Part shown: piece by piece, positions 1-15,062 of the stretch
Position numbering within the stretch: position 1 is the stretch's first letter
Layout of the letters: every line of letters begins with the position of its first letter
DNA from: Cardiocondyla obscurior
Taxonomy: Eukaryota > Arthropoda > Insecta > Hymenoptera > Formicidae
Assembly (NCBI RefSeq): GCF_019399895.1
Contig: NC_091868.1
Coordinates: 5,767,593-5,831,592, forward strand
DNA length: 64,000 nucleotides
Direction: 5' to 3'
Position numbers and translations under genes: made by a program
The notes under the pieces: model-generated
Seen by the model: the letters and a program-made list of their open reading frames with translations, nothing else
Told to the model about the DNA's origin: nothing
The model's database searches: none

Positions 1-3000
1 AAGGTTCTCTTTGAGCTCTCTCTCTCTTCAGAGAACCCCAGCAGCTTTGTGTGCAAGCTGGCTTCTGTAGAATAATAAATAAACAGCATGTCTCGCTCTT
101 CGTAGCAGAAATATAAAATCGTTTTATCTCGAAACTTTTACGGCTGATTTATGTCGTTACAAATAACACGAAATACAATCCCCACGCATAAAATAAACTT
201 TTAAAAATGCCGGAACAAAAGACGCTTTTTTTCTCCCGCGGGAGATAATCGGTATACTCGAAAAGAAACTAATCCACAGTTATTGTTATTACCGTAAAAA
301 TTAATTTTTAAATTATCCTTCCGTCTAAATTCTACGTGACGTTTTGGATACGCGCGTCGTCGCGGCTCGCGACGGTGGCTTATGCAGCAACCGCGCAGTA
401 CGTGTCTAGCAAATCTGTTTAATCACGACCGTCGTGAAACAGAATGGCTTATATCTCTGCCCGCCGTTCGTACAATAGAAATGGGAGTGCCGCGGCTCGA
501 CACTCTTTACGCGATCGACGTTAATCCTCTCGCCCATGATTAACACCGCATATTTCATTACGCAACGTCTCTTTAAGGCTGTCCGCGCGATTTCTTCACG
601 GTGATATAAGATGTACTCTGTAATATCGCAATTAAATAAACATATTTAAGAAGAAAAATCTAAAATGTTAAATTAATTGGAGCTTGAAGTCGCGACTAAA
701 AAAAAAAAATTCTATATTTTTAACGCACGGCAGTACGCGACGGAATTGAAACCTTTTTCCTCCTAGAGATGATTATGGAAATGATAACTTTTGTTATACT
801 TTGTGCGTCGTCGTTGTGTTATTTCGAGATATGGGGGAATAAGGGGTATCTAGCAAACGTGTGTTGTTTTAATATGATACGGTGGGCAAGCTGGTATCTT
901 GCGATTCGTAGACGTCCAATGGGAAATTTTATTTTCCGCCTCTTGCTTATGCAAGGCGCGTTTGCCACTCCGATTCCTTGCCGCGGTGAGAAAAACACGC
1001 GCTCTTCTCGCTCGCCTGCGTACTGATGGCGTGACCGGAGGCACATAAATTTACAGTTATAATGGAGCTAACTTATTAAACTTGCAAATTACAGTTACAT
1101 GTAATATCGAGTTATTAAACGAATCGAAAAACTCCGATCAGCAATGCGTTTAAATAATAAATCATAATTATGTTAAGCCTCGTTTTCCGCTTAATCGTGT
1201 ATTTTGATTTCGCGGATTTAAAAGTAAGCCAAAAGTATATACAGAACGGAATATTATACTTTCTGCCTTCGCTGAGCGTGGCTAGCAATTAATTTTTAGT
1301 TACCAATGTCTCGGTAAGTGTCGCGTGTAGGTATAAGTTGTTACAAAAATAAAATGTTCGCGAGGACACAGCTGACGCAAACTCTCGCCGATGCAATTTT
1401 CCTTGGCGTGTATTTCTTCACACCGCATATGATATTTCGTAGTAGACGTAAACGGAGTTCCTCAAATCCGCGGAGAGAGCGAACGCGCACGCGGAGGCAT
1501 TAAGCCACGTGTGCATAGGGAAAGGACTAATGCCTCGTGTTCAGCAATCATTAGCGTCCTTGGCACGGCGAGTAATTCCAGGTCTTTCTTCAATTTCAAG
1601 AGCTAACGCGGGAATAATATTCACCCGGACGCCGTCGGGCGAGTGATTAATGACTCGCGTAATTTTTCATTTCGCCTAGTCGCACTGATTTACATCTACG
1701 CGGATCTTACCTCGTGGCTAAGCGTCACAATGTAAGACGAGATTTATGTCACCAGGATATTGTCGGTAGAATGAAATCATTAAATCTCCTCTCCCCCCGA
1801 GATATTTTATTCAGCGTTACGTGGTGCTTGGTGCAAAAAGACGGGATGAGCTTTAAAATTTTAAATTTTCGAAAATTTTTTAAAGCCTCTAATGCCATTA
1901 TAACTGAGTGGTTCGCGGATCTCCGGGAATGAAATACTTTCTACGTACAACCGGTGTCTTATTTCGCGAAATATTACTTTTGAGCCCCGTTAGACTGAGG
2001 AAGTAGGCTAGAAAATGGATCCGAGAGACGGTTAAAAATTGACCCTTGACAGAGCAGGCCTGCCAGGCATTAAACTCTTCCGCGAGAAGACCCCCCCTCT
2101 TCCCCTCGGGTAGAAACGTAAAACAATACCTCGCTAATGGCACGGCGAGAAGAAGGCATCGGCGGCGCAAATGCGGCGGCAACAATACACCGGTACCGCA
2201 ATAACGAACGCATTGTTGGTAGGCGCTGCGACAAAGGGTCCGCATTATGAGACGTATTAACATGTCCGGGCGCACATACGCATCAAGCTCTGCCCCCTTA
2301 ATAATTTACTTTCTCAGCTCTCGCGCGCGACGACCTGATCCGCCGCGTCTGCCCACGTGTCGCTCGTTACAGCACCTCCTTCCGCCACGTCCTGGCGCTA
2401 CGTGGTCACCGATGCGCGGGAGAACTCGCGTCTCGCATATTGTATTGTCGTATGAATAACTGCTTCGCGACGCTCGCGTTGCCAGTCGGGGCCCAGTTGC
2501 AAAATACTAACTTACTAACAGCTCTCCGTTACGACCCATTAATTTTGCCTGTACTAGAGATTATTTGTCACCTTAGCTATGGATAGCCTTCGGAATTAAC
2601 TTGCCAATGCGTACCACGCACGTTTAATACGTCGCGGTATGATTTTAAAGATTTACAATCACAAAGTTCAGACTGAGCGCCACTGTTTTATCAATCTTCC
2701 ACGTTTAATTTTCCAATTTCCTCTGCTCTTACTATTTTTCTTCGAAAGGAGTCCTGACAAATGACGCCACTTTTTTCCAGTCCTATTCTTTCTCGAGAAC
2801 AAGCGGTACACGCGTTTCCGACGCGTGCGATCGTTTCGAGACGAAGAGCCTGTGCAAGATTGAACTCGTAGGGTTCCCCACATAGTACTTTAAAAATATG
2901 TCGTGAAAATCATGTCGATGATAATCTTACGCAATTAAGATAATGTTTATCAGAATTTATATGCGACAACGTACATATACGGCCACGTAGTCTCGAGTGA

Positions 3001-3315
3001 GTTAAAATTTGTCGAAAGTATAGGCAATTTGTCTCCTTCAAGAAAATAGAGACTTCGAGGATAACAAAAGCCGATTCACCTTTCCAACAGTACCACTTAA
3101 ATTCTTTTCCATTATCTACTTTCAGAACATCTGAATCCTCGAATGTCCCAAGTGATTTAGATTTCATCTGAAATTACTTCCTTTCAGTTTGCGTTACTAT
3201 TTAGCATACTTGTTCAATTCCGGCGCAACTTAAAGGGATTATCGCTCGAGTTAATAGATCTTAATTTTAAACCATAATTGTTAATTATCTTCCCGATGTT
3301 TATCGAGACACTTAC
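1..3315. other. Left-edge part of the cv-c intron after the SAM exon
   Basis: This is presumed intron downstream of the SAM exon on the minus strand. I searched it for the continuation of the SAM domain and found none. The reading frames here, including a 125-codon minus-strand frame at 1898-2275, have no family resemblance. I see no RNA gene or repeat beyond short homopolymers. Confidence 0.5.
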
Positions 3316-3387
3316 CTTCGTACATTTGCGCGTACTGCGGGAATCCGGCGGCTCTTAACCATTTGCAAGCTTCTTGCGCCTCGATTT
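3316..3387 (-). CDS. cv-c: cv-c (DLC/STARD13-type RhoGAP): exon starting the SAM domain
   Basis: This 72-nt internal exon reads, on the minus strand, I-E-A-Q then EACKWLRAAGFPQYAQMYE, ending one base into the next codon. That string is the start of the SAM domain of the DLC1/STARD13/STARD8 family and Drosophila crossveinless-c (established family knowledge). The family acts as a GTPase-activating protein for Rho at epithelial junctions and focal adhesions, with SAM, RhoGAP and START domains in that order. Seen directly: a polypyrimidine tract and CAG acceptor (3390-3388) and a GTAAG donor (3315-3311). The exon starts with two bases that complete a codon begun upstream (phase 1) and also ends in phase 1. 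Within the family the SAM domain continues after Tyr-Glu with Asp. No exon fitting that continuation was found between 1 and 3310, so the rest of the gene lies to the left. Identification is strong because almost every residue matches the family pattern. Confidence 0.93.
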
Positions 3388-3390
3388 CTG

Positions 3391-6300
3391 AAAAAAGAAA
3401 AAAGAAAAAAAAGAATTATTAATTACTGTTAATTTGGCTCATTCGGATGAAAGATTATTTAGTAATCGTGTAAATTTGCAACGCCATTAATATTAAAACG
3501 TGTACGTGTTTCTATTTTAAGGATAAAAAAAAAAGTAAAGAACTTAATTTTACAAGTGTTCGCTAATGTAAAATCAAAATATTTATGCAAATTAGTTCAT
3601 GCAATATTCATCAAGTTGATCGAAAAGAGAGAAGACGCGTGGAAAATATGTGAAACTGAAAAATCAACGGGCGCGACTAAAGATATCTCGGAAAGTCAGT
3701 CACCCCGCTGAGACTAGGACGACGGGAATTCATAATCGAGATCCGGGCGATCGCGTATCCGCAGGGCGATAAAACATGGGTAGCCATCAGTATCGATATC
3801 GCCACGGCGGATTTATAGATTTCCTTAGCAGCGGGTAGCCTTCGCGAATGAGCGGCCAATGTCTTTATTTTCCGCCTGCAAGCTGGAATATTTCACCCGT
3901 GATACCGCCAGTAGTTGAATCTCTTAGCTCGCTCGTCGATTAATTTACGAGCATTGTTAGTTGCCCACGTTGTATCATATTTCATACATCACCTATCTTG
4001 CCACGTTCTGGCATAGTTTCTACTCGGGTTTTCGATAAATTAGACGTGGATATGCGTATAAAATGTAATACGCAACACATATAACCTAAATGATTAATAA
4101 TACGCTTAGAATAATTAGACGTTTAGCGGAACTAATGAAATTCAATTTTAATATAATTATTCGTTTTACGACCGCGGTGAAATGCAACGCGACGACGTAC
4201 GTACGTCATTGTAGCGAAGATTCAATGGGAGGGAAAAGAAAAGATAAAACTAAGTTACGGGAAGTCAGGCGGGGTCGACGACACGAATTTACGTAAGTAG
4301 CTATGTGTTCATGTATGTATTCATGTACGTATTCACGTATGCCACTTTATAGACATGCAAATGAACCGTCTCGCTCCTAAGTGCCCACCAATTGCGTTCA
4401 GATCTTAAGTCGTATGAAAAGGATGCTTAGGTATATTTCTCTTTCTTTCGATTGCACTCTGCGGATGTATAAGGACGTTAATTCTATCGATTGCGAAAAT
4501 CACTCAACCACATACACTTTACATTAAAATTATTAATAAGAGGAACGAGTGAATATTTATTAAAGTCACGCTCGCGCTTTACAAAATATACATATATTTC
4601 AATACGTTGAAAGTGTAATCGTGACGAGAGTAAGTGGGTGGTTGAATAAGCGCGATACTCGTATAAGGGAGAAAAAAAAAACAATAAACGGGGAATATTG
4701 CAGAAATCTACTCGAAAAAGTTGATAAAAATTCACGAGAGAAGAGAATACGGGCGAAAACACGGAGAACAAGACGATGAGGAAGCGGATGAGGAAGAGAA
4801 GTTTGCCTTCACTGCTACGGAGATCGTTACGGCAACTAACGCAGTTGCTCTGCGGACGCGTGGGCGAATTATAATGAGATAAAGTATCTGTATAAACGTT
4901 AAAAATATAGCTTCGCGCGCGCGCGCATGTCGGACGCGAATAATAATGTGCAGAATCGACGTTGTCTGCGAGAACAGGGAAGCTTGTGCATATTAGAAAT
5001 TTCGACTTTATAAAAATTGACAGTCAGATATTAAAAAAAAAAAAATATCTCGGTGTTGATCTTTTTTATGACACATTTACATGTGCAGTTTAAATAAATT
5101 CCATTTTCCCGAGTTCTTCTTTTTTTCTTTTTATTAAAGACAGAATAAAATTTCTCGCATCAGTTTTTACATTTTTACGTTATCGCGAACGATCGTGTTT
5201 GGTTGATTCTCGCATGTGCATATTATCAAGTATGAGCTCATCAAAGTTATATCGGTTTGAACAAGTTCCAGAGTTGATCGAAATAGTGGTAGAGTCGGGA
5301 ATTCTATAGGGAGTCGCGGTTTACCATAGCGGACCAATTAACAGACTAATTAGGGAGCTTCCAAACGCAAGTGGCCCTCGACGCGGAAATCAGTTGACCG
5401 CGCGCGGGCAACAATCAACGTTAAAAATATATACTTTTTGTTAGAGAAAAGCGCAAGTGAAAATACTTTTATTTTATACGGAGTGACACTTCTACGTGTC
5501 GCTTTTACACAGAATATATAATTGAAAGTTAAAAGCACCGACTTACCGCAAAGTCGTATTATTCCGTAACAAATTTCTGTCCGTGCGGTCTTACGAGCGT
5601 GCAAAGCGTGATGATGAAAATGGCACGGTGTAAATTACCTGCCACCGCAGGTGAATTTCATTCTGATGTTAATTTTATTTCACGCGAAAATTCGATCTGC
5701 TTGATCAATAAATAATTTTCGAAAAGAAACAATCGCTTCTGTGAACATTGCCCCTCGCGACAAAGAGCGTAGGTCGTAGGATCCATTATATCCCACGTGC
5801 ATTCTTCAAGGCGCATATTCCGCTTAAACGGTTTATTATGACAAATCGAATTCTCTTAAGTGAGTTTATTGATTGTACGAACAACATGGTCGTATATCCA
5901 TTGCCAATCGGTTCGATAAATCGTGGCATTGGAGTGGGTCATGGTCCAGCGGATATGTTATTGTTTTCGTATATTGCATTTAACGGCGGGCTGGCGCCAA
6001 AGATAATTTCTGCCCGGTGGGCGTGCACAAGCACATAGACAAGCGTGATACGTGTTGTAGAACTATCCTTCGAGTAAAGCTTATCTTCAATGCTATGCAA
6101 GTGTCGAAAATGCGGATGAATCATGTAGCGATAATGACCGAAATTTAGAAAAAAAAAAGGAAAAAGAAAAAAAATAAAATAAAAATTGCGTGATGCAATC
6201 GAAAAAAAATCGAGATTTTTCAAATATTACATGACGTAATAATATAATCATATGCAAGTACATTTTTCAACCTCCTTTGTGATTAGTTCGCGTTTACTGT

Positions 6301-9300
6301 TGCATTTTATGGGATCGCTGTATTACTACTTTGAGCAAAACTTTCTCGTTGTAGGAATCTATTCGTCATCCTCAGCAAGTATGTTATTTGTAGAGATAAA
6401 AGGATAACGCGAGAATACTTGTTACTCGCCGAAGCTATACCTTAATTATATGTGTAACACACCTACAAGTTAATGTTTCCCTTTTTCCTCGTACGTGCTC
6501 AAAAAAAATTACGATAATATTAACTACGTATTTTAACAATTTTCTGCATAGCTAGTACCACTCCTATATTGCGTAATAATCTATCCGTGTTGGCCGCTGA
6601 GAGATCTCTTGCAATTCGTCCCCGTTACTCGACAACTCAACCTTTGTTCAGTGATATACGGCAACATTGTGGCCCGTTTACGACCTTCCATTGCATAAAC
6701 ATTTGTCTAATGAGCACCGTGCGAGTTAGCGATCATAAAAGCAATTGAAATTTTTACACCAATTCGGCCATTTAGTCGGTAACGTGTTAATCCTTGCGAA
6801 AGTGCTGTACAAGCGCTCAATATCCTAAAGAAATAGACGCAAAAATAAAAATTTATAAATATAATGTCCAATATTCTCAACTTTAAGTTACGCAGTTAAA
6901 ACAGTGGATACGTTTAAAAAATTAAGTATATATTAACTATAGTTTCGTCTGTTAGTTTCATAAATAATCTCAGTAATTTTTTTTTTTTTTTTTTAAAGAA
7001 CGAGTAAATGCAAATTTATTAATTATAATTTGTTACAATGCACGTTGACGTGATACAAAAAAAGCTGTTTCTTTCTCCCTTTCGTTTGTATTACATAACT
7101 CGTAACATATGTCGTACTGACGCGATGCGAAGCGAATTCTTTTCACGTTAAAGAAGCGGTAAAGATGTCGTTCGAAATGCGTCGTAGTTTAACAAATGCG
7201 GATCAGCGGGGTGTAAAACGCGACGCCGCATGCTGCGACGGCACAGCGCGTTGTCACATTGACAGAGTCAAGAGAAGAGTTGGCGAGAAGGACCCCGGGT
7301 TATTCCCCGCGTCGATTTTGGACTCACAGAACCGGTTAGCCGCTTTACATAGGATCCTCCTTCGTGATTTGCAAAGCGCGCGCCCGCGCTAGGACTCTTT
7401 CTAAGAAAACGAACGCGGCTCGATAATCATCAAGCAATGCCCCGTCATTCCGGAGACCGGTAATTACGGAAAAGTTATGATTCATTATGCGAAACGTTAA
7501 AGGATCATAATTTTTACTTCTCGTTGCGATAAAATAAAATATTTATTAAAATATAATATTGCATTATAATATATACATGTCAGAGATTATTTTCGCGCAA
7601 AAGGTGGCCAGCATGTTTCGAACACTTGTATGTCCCAGGCCCGAATAGTTTAATATTTTTCTCGCTGACACGTGCAAAGCGCTCCACTGACCTGTCCAAA
7701 ACTTGCCATCACGTTTCGAGGACAAACGCTGGCCTGAGCCGGCGTGTCTCGTGGTCAAAACACCAACGAAGTTCGTATTTCGTTCAGCCACAAAGATAAA
7801 TCTACAGAACAAACGGTGGGAGGTTGAGGTAGAAAAAAAAAAAAAAAAAAAAGAAAAAAAAGAAAAAAAGGTTCAGCCATGCCTTTGTCCTACAACGTTT
7901 ACGGATACTTTTATCGGGAACAGTAACGGTAAAAATAAAATAAAACCCACAACTTTTGCGAAAACGTTCCGCCTTTCTGCGAGATAAGAGTCGTCTTTCT
8001 GCGTGGAACAGTATTTGATCTGCGAGATCGTATTTCCGCGGCTCCTTCGTTAATTGCAACGGCTACTTCTCCGTTCTCCCGTTGTTTTCTTCATTAACAG
8101 CGCGCGGAGACACAATCATTATATACTCGTGGCTTCGTACCTCCGGCGATCTCGTGGCTCATTCATTTGTAGGTTCTTAAAGAGCGGCATCGACCGACCC
8201 AACCCTGCTAGCACGAACCGTATTATTTGCGAGAATGATACGTTCTCGCGGGCGACGAAATCTATTATCGGAGCACGTGGGAGTAGTGGGTGATGATTTA
8301 CGTTTCGCGCAAGCAGACGAATTAATGTTGCTTGAGAACGACAATTAACATCGAGTGCCATTAACATCGTTCTCTTTCTGGTCGTTGATTAAGTATACGT
8401 CATTGTGTATATTATCGTAATTTTTGAGATAGGTATTATATGCTCGTAAGAGAATTGAAATTTTCTCAATTAACAAATAATGATTATATCTTGAATTATT
8501 ATTACCTAAACATATCATTAATGGTATTCTTTAGTAATTAAACTGCACGCGCACATATGTTTTCCTAACATTATGTCATGCAAATATAAATAAAACAAAA
8601 GCATGTAGTTGTAATTAATAATTTAATAAAAAAAAGCGCGTATGTATCCAGACGTAACATTGAAAATAATTTTGTTAATTAAATACTAATAATTTTAACG
8701 AACCAACAATATTTTGCTCTTGCTTTAATAAAACAGTCCATTAAAATTATTATTGAATAAAAAAAAAACAGTAACTTTTAATTAAATTAATAGTAATAAC
8801 AACATTGTTTTCTTCTGAGTAGATCGTATAGGTATATCATATCGAAATCATACTTCGCGTAAAAATATTTCAGCACGAGTCGCAATGTTAGAAATCGGTA
8901 GATTGTAGATCTGTAGAACGCTCCATTCCGGAATTGTAGAGGCTGCTATAAGATCCCGCGATAAAATTTCTCCCGCGGTCCTTTGCGTGACCATCGCTGC
9001 AGTCGGATTGTCACGCGCGTGTCTGCATCAACGGAGAAATCGGATCCGAAGAGGGAAGGCGTGATCACGCGAAGATGGGTCGGACGAAGGGAAGAAAATA
9101 AAAAAAAAAAAAAAAAAGAAAAGAGAAGGGAATCGAGAGGGACAGAGAATGTGGCGGCAGTCATTAACTGGTAATAGCACGGCCTACCTCAACCTAAACC
9201 GGTAGAGAACAAACCCGTAGGTGGCGAACGTGCCTGCCGAGATTATTTCGTTTTAACGAGATATCCGCGCGAGATGTATTTATATCGGCGATCTGTCATG

Positions 9301-12300
9301 CGCTTGTTATCACCGTGCATTTTCCAAAACTCGGCCAATCGATCTGGCCAAAGGGCCCCCGACTATTTGCTTAACGACTCGAGTTATCGCGTGGTTAACG
9401 ATGCATTTTGTACAAATTATAAAAGTATTTATTTGCACGGTATCTTATTTACACGCCTCTCTTCTATAACGTCGTGGATTCGTACGTAATTAAAATGCTA
9501 AGTTATCAGGTCATTAAAATTCATTATTGTTGCGATCATAATTTTTTTTCTTGATTTAAAACCGGTACAGACTCGCGAAATTTTCTCCAGAGAGAAAAAA
9601 TAAAAAAATAATAAGAAAGATATAAATGCAGCAGCAGTTTAAAGAATTTTATTTGAATGTGGACTTTTGTAGACCCTGCGAGTGCGGACAATTTGAGAAA
9701 CTTTACAGAAGGCAAAGAGCGTTATATGTTTTTACGTGGTAACTGTTGAACTTTAGCACTTTAAATGTTATTGCACGTCGCAGACGAGCTCGTCGCTTTA
9801 ACGATCCCTTTGGGGCAAGAGCTTCATTGCGAGCTTGCAACGGCAGCTTATGACACACTACAACGAGAGCAACGTAAGATCGTTACCACAGTATAATCGC
9901 ATTCATTCGTTAATTCGCGCGATAAATTTAAAACTGGTATGATCTCGCTTCTCTCGGCGGTAAAAAGAAAAAAAAAAACGAGTTGATGAAAGAATGGTAA
10001 TAAATTACTGTCATCCTCAGTCCTGAAGCCATTTACGACGAGAGCAATTGAGAAGCTCTTTGGAGGAACAACTTAATATCAGCTAGATGTCTCTCACTTT
10101 TCTAAAGTGTTTCTGATTTGCCGCAATTTCTATATAGTTATGCTCGTGTAAAACAATATTTCTTATATATATTTATGAGAAAAAGTTATGAGAAAAAAAA
10201 ATAACACGCATCTTAAGAGAGAAATCTATTTACGGATCCATTTTTTGCATATACGTTATGCACTTGATACCGCTAGTAAAGTTAATTACCGGCGACCCGA
10301 AATACGATAGTTCCCAACGTCTGATTTACTCGGATCGAAAGCACGCCGTTAATTTACCGCGGAGCGGTACTCGCGGTCTCGTTCCTTGCGCCTAACTACT
10401 GCGAACTAACACAGACGCGGATGTTACACCCCGGTGCATATATCTCATTTGAATATGCGTACACGCAACTAGCCGGCGCGCGATACACGCCGGGTCCGGG
10501 TTTGCTAATGAACTGTATTATTTCCGATATATAGCCGCCGTGGATTTGCATTAACACGGCTTTTATTGCAACTAATTAAATCGGCTTTTAGGGAACTGCG
10601 TGATCATATCAGGCTTCTTTCTTTTTCCTATTTCGCGACCGATCTGACGATCTAGACATTGCCGCGGCGATCTCAAGCCTGACTAATGCAGTTGGCTCCA
10701 CGTTTCAGAATTGCAAATAATTTTTATCGATACCTCGATGTGAGATATTACATGACTATTATTTAACGTGTTGGAAGCATGCTCGGCGCGCGCGACTCGA
10801 ATTTCACGTTCTGGAACGCAGTCTGTAAATTGTGCCTATCTAGCACCTTTCGCTGGAATTACAAACCCGTATCGTTTAATTATGACTAAGGTAAATTCTA
10901 GTAGAGGTTTCCTGTCGTTTATATCATTCTTATCTGATAGCATGGCGCGTCTTAGGTTTATTACCCTTTCTTTTAGTGGGACACGTTACTAGACGGACTA
11001 ACAAGTGTGACAAATCTAACAAACCCTTGACGTTGTAAGTCCCGGCGAATTAAAAAATTTCACAAAGTCAAAATTGAACCAAGTTTTAATTTAACTTGGA
11101 ATATTTAATAAAATATAATAACGATAAACAAATCAGAAATGTAGAGATTATTTTTCATCTTGACTCGACAGGCTAAAAATTCATTTATTTTATGGAACAA
11201 TACGTCGGTGCTTTTTATCGCGTTTTATTACGTACAAATCGACTGCCGATGAAGCGCTAATGACTCACGCGCGTAATCGGTGCGAAAAACGCGCCGCGTG
11301 AGCGTGTCGCGCGCACGCTCGTGTAAGAGAGCGCCGTTGATTTACGAGAAGCCAAGCCGATAATTAGAGGCTAACGGTGCTTGTCGCCGGCGGACCTCTT
11401 TTTCGCTGTCGAGCCTCGAACGTGTCACGGCTATCGCGGCGCCTTTTGACGCGAGAGAATAGCACATCGGTATCGCGATATAAATCGGCGTAAATCGTAA
11501 ATGACAAGCGTGCACAGTCAAAGTATATCGATAACGATCAATAACGATAAAAACAGATCACTATTTGATTTTTCTTTTTCCTTTTAAATAATCGTGTCAC
11601 GTAAATTTAATCTATCGTTTAAAATAGTTTGAAAAAAAATTGACAAGAAAAAGACCGCAAATTATATCGTGCAATTAAATTTTTTTTTCTCTCGAAATAT
11701 TAAAGTTTTAAAAACGGCGCCTCACGGCGGCGAGATTGGAGGGAAAGGGCAGACCAGCCGAGTTGAAGTATACAAATCGTAGCGTTGTAAATTCTTCTAT
11801 GCGGACGGCGCGCATTGCATTTCCGGCAAATCGTATCGTTGCAAGTACGCCGCGAATTTGTCGATCGTCGTCGATCGTGGCCCCCGACGCGACGTCGCGT
11901 ATTCCCGCTGACAATGATTAATTTCTCGCCGATCTTCGGGCGCGATAGGCGCGACGGCGGACGAGCGGGCTCCGTTACTCGGCCGCGAGGCAAGGGAGCG
12001 TGAAATCGCTTTCGGTTGCCGAACTCGCGTCAAACTTAATCGATCATCGAGAAGCGTTGCACTATGCGCGGCGACCGATCGCACTGCCGGGAGAAAGTCT
12101 CCGACGTATATATTCCGTAGCGAGACGAAATTCCCTCTTACCGGCTTCAGAGCGGAAAAGAAAGAAGGGAACGTGGCCTCTCTCGGGTCACCCGACAGAT
12201 TCCGGTATTCAAGATTGGATTATGGAAATTTGCAGATAAAAGCTCGTAAATCCAGTGTTAACGCGTTAACGCTTCGTTGAAATTACCCCTTTGCGGATAG

Positions 12301-14999
12301 ACTCGTATCTTACCTCCGGTTAAGTTCTCAGGACTACAGTGATTTACGACTGTGAGTTATAATATTTCAACTTTCGCCCGTTCGGACGGCAGAGACGGAT
12401 AACTTTTTTACCGATTTCAAAAAGCCCATCCTTTTATCAGGGTTCGAAACATTTGCGACCGCGACGAATCTTTAATGCACGAAACAGTGGTCGATGAACC
12501 ATTCGATCGCTATCGGTACAAAACTAGATGCGGTTTTATTTTATTTTATTTTTTAGAATTGATAAGTGCGCCTCGAACAAGCAGTCGCCTTCGAAGAAAC
12601 TTCTGAGATTTTCTCTCGGAAATCGTGTCGCCCCGCGTGGCATGGGGTTAAATCGTTTGTGAAACCGGTTCGCGCAACAATAATAATTAGCTTACGTGGA
12701 CTCGCGCATAATCACCGTTTTTACACCCATAATAATACTTTTGCCGCGCATCCGCGAAGTCCTAATTATTATCGCGACGGTAACGACCGAAACTCTCCGG
12801 AACGAAGGCCGAGCTGCAATTTGCCTTCGCTTCGTGGATTGTGTTATGCATCACGTGCATGTAACGCGGCTCTTTTTCTTTTTTTTTTTTTTATGTGTTT
12901 AAAGAGAAAGAGAGGGGCACTTAGAACTGTCCTGGCAGCCGATAACGCGGGTATCCTCCAATAATGGAGTTTCTCCGGAACGATGTTGCGAGATAATGAT
13001 ACGGGGAAACTCAGCGGGCGCATCCGACAATATACGTTTATCCACGGTTATTGAATATCCGCGTGAAAAATTTCCGCGCGAGGAGCAATTCTCGCCTGTA
13101 ATAAACCCCTTAATATTTATGTATATTATAAAATTTAATATAAAAAGACTCGTAGGTGAACCCTTCAGGTTACCGTTATCCCGTTTAGAATTACTCAAGC
13201 TTCACGCGTGCTATCGACTGTCTTAAGTTGCAAGAAGTACGTTACTCGACGAACGAGGCGCGTGTGTACGCGAAGCGTGTACGTTCAAACGCGTGTGTCC
13301 GTGTATGCCATAGCGTCTACTCGCTTTTATGAATACCGTGGGAAGAGAGGCACGTAATAACGAAGAATGACTGCCAGGTATACAGGCTCACGTGCCGTCA
13401 CCCTTCCACGCTTGTGTCCCGCTCGTTTTTGGCCAGTCGTCCAAAGAAATTTGTAGCGCGCGCGGGACTGCTTCGTTTCTCCTTTCCTTCTTCCTTCCAT
13501 CGTTCAGTCGTTCCCACCCCTCATCCCGGCCGTGTGCATATCGCGGACCTACACGGCTTTCGTGACTCGACTCTGGGATAATCCACGGCGCGGCTCCGAA
13601 AGATCTTCGGGGGTGGTCCGGGCCCGGTTACATCACGAATTTATGAATAAAAAACAATGTTCCGACCTCAACAGAATTCATACAAAGTATCGAGAAAAAA
13701 CACAGCTAACTCTTATCTCAGCGTTTAATCTTCACTCGAAGGCTTGAACGACGACGAACGACGATGATGATACGTAGCATATATAATGAGATATAATTTA
13801 CTTTGTCCGATATGCGATAATATTAAGTATTGATATAAAGCAACTAATTTTAAAAACAAATATTAATAATGAGCAATTAATATTCAATATTGATCAGCGT
13901 AATGCATAAACTGATAATGCTAATTAACATTATTGTTGTTAAATGTCATTACTGTTAATAAACGCGGTTTCCCTTATGGTTTATTTTGAGTTAGAATTGA
14001 TTATTATCTTCCATAATTTACAAATTTTGTTCCTGGCAAATTTGCGCGCAAATTTCCGCGGCTAACGAACGCCCGGTCGATTTAATATGATTATCAAGAT
14101 CGACGGATATTCGTCTATCGTGACTCCGAGCTTCGCCGTTATAATAGCGGCTGCAAATTAAGTAGGAGGAGGGAAGGGATCCGTCAAATTGGCGCGCGTC
14201 CGATAACGGCGATGAACAGCCCGGAAACGCTCGTTGAATTTTACAGTCTAAATCCCTCACCCTGGCGTATAACCGTCCCCGAGAAAGTAATTCCTAGAAT
14301 CGTTAGTTACGATTCAAAGCTCGTCGCGCGCCTCGGCGAGCCTCGCGAAGCTCTTACGTCTTGCACTTCCGCTAGTGCGCCCGTTCTGGAACTCTGGAAC
14401 TAGAGTACGCAAATCTCCTCTTTCTGCATTCCTTCTTGAATGCACTTCCCGGATTCCATTACGCGGATGAGCGATGAATCAGGAAGTTGTTTACATTCGA
14501 TCACAAGGTCTATTAGCGTGAAAAGACGTTTTGCAGGCTGGAAACGCGGAACATCTCGAATATCAATAATTTTTAATAAGCAGCAGACATAAAAACGTAT
14601 ATTTTATGAAACGCAAGGTGGTCTATAATATATCATCGTAAACGCAAAAAAAAAAAAAAAAAAAAAAAAAAGGTATTTTGAAATACGAGAACTTAATAAT
14701 GTATTAAAAACGTATCGATAATAATTTTCTCGTGCTGCCGTTTCTTGTTTCTTTTCATCGTTAATTAAAATTATTAATAATTGAATATAATTAAATTAAT
14801 ATTTCCTACAATTTCGATATGTTTCGTACATGCTACATTTTTTTTTCTTCTGCTAATAATAAATCACTTTTGTTGAAAATATGAATAAACGAATTTGAAT
14901 CTTAAAATGAAAGACAATGATATCGAAAAGACGGTGTTGAAGAGGTAGTTCGCGAACGTGCCGTTGAGCGAGATCGCGCGATGAACTCTTGGAGCGTAC
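3391..14999. other. Intron segment with no recognised gene
   Basis: AT-rich sequence with poly-A/poly-T runs (for example around 6978-6995, 7833-7870 and 9100-9118, and a run of 26 A at 14646-14671). CpG-rich patches lie near 10.3-10.5 kb and 11.2-12.2 kb, where overlapping open frames occur on both strands. Those frames are arginine- and serine-rich, short and without recognisable domains, so I treat them as a by-product of composition. No splice-bounded exon with a family match was found. Confidence 0.45.
14646..14671. repeat. Poly-A homopolymer, 26 bases
   Basis: An uninterrupted run of 26 A on the plus strand. No retroposon body or target-site duplication was seen next to it, so it is recorded only as a simple repeat. 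Confidence 0.9.
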
Positions 15000-15062
15000 G
15001 CGACCAACAAGCGTCACCACGAATAATTATTCAGGACAATGGAGAAAGCTTCGGCAGCTGCT

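Noticed and set aside
1898..2275. 125-codon minus frame as the next cv-c exon
   Set aside because: It shows none of the SAM continuation expected after Tyr-Glu and has no matching acceptor.
5350..5604. Short minus-strand frame ending in phase 1 at a GTAAGT donor near 5540, as an alternative cv-c first exon
   Set aside because: The phase fits the SAM exon but the frame has no ATG (it begins with TTG), so it cannot be a first coding exon as read.
12300..12420. Minus-strand donor GAG/GTAAGA near 12315 with a phase-1 frame
   Set aside because: The frame is closed by a stop a short way upstream and contains no ATG.
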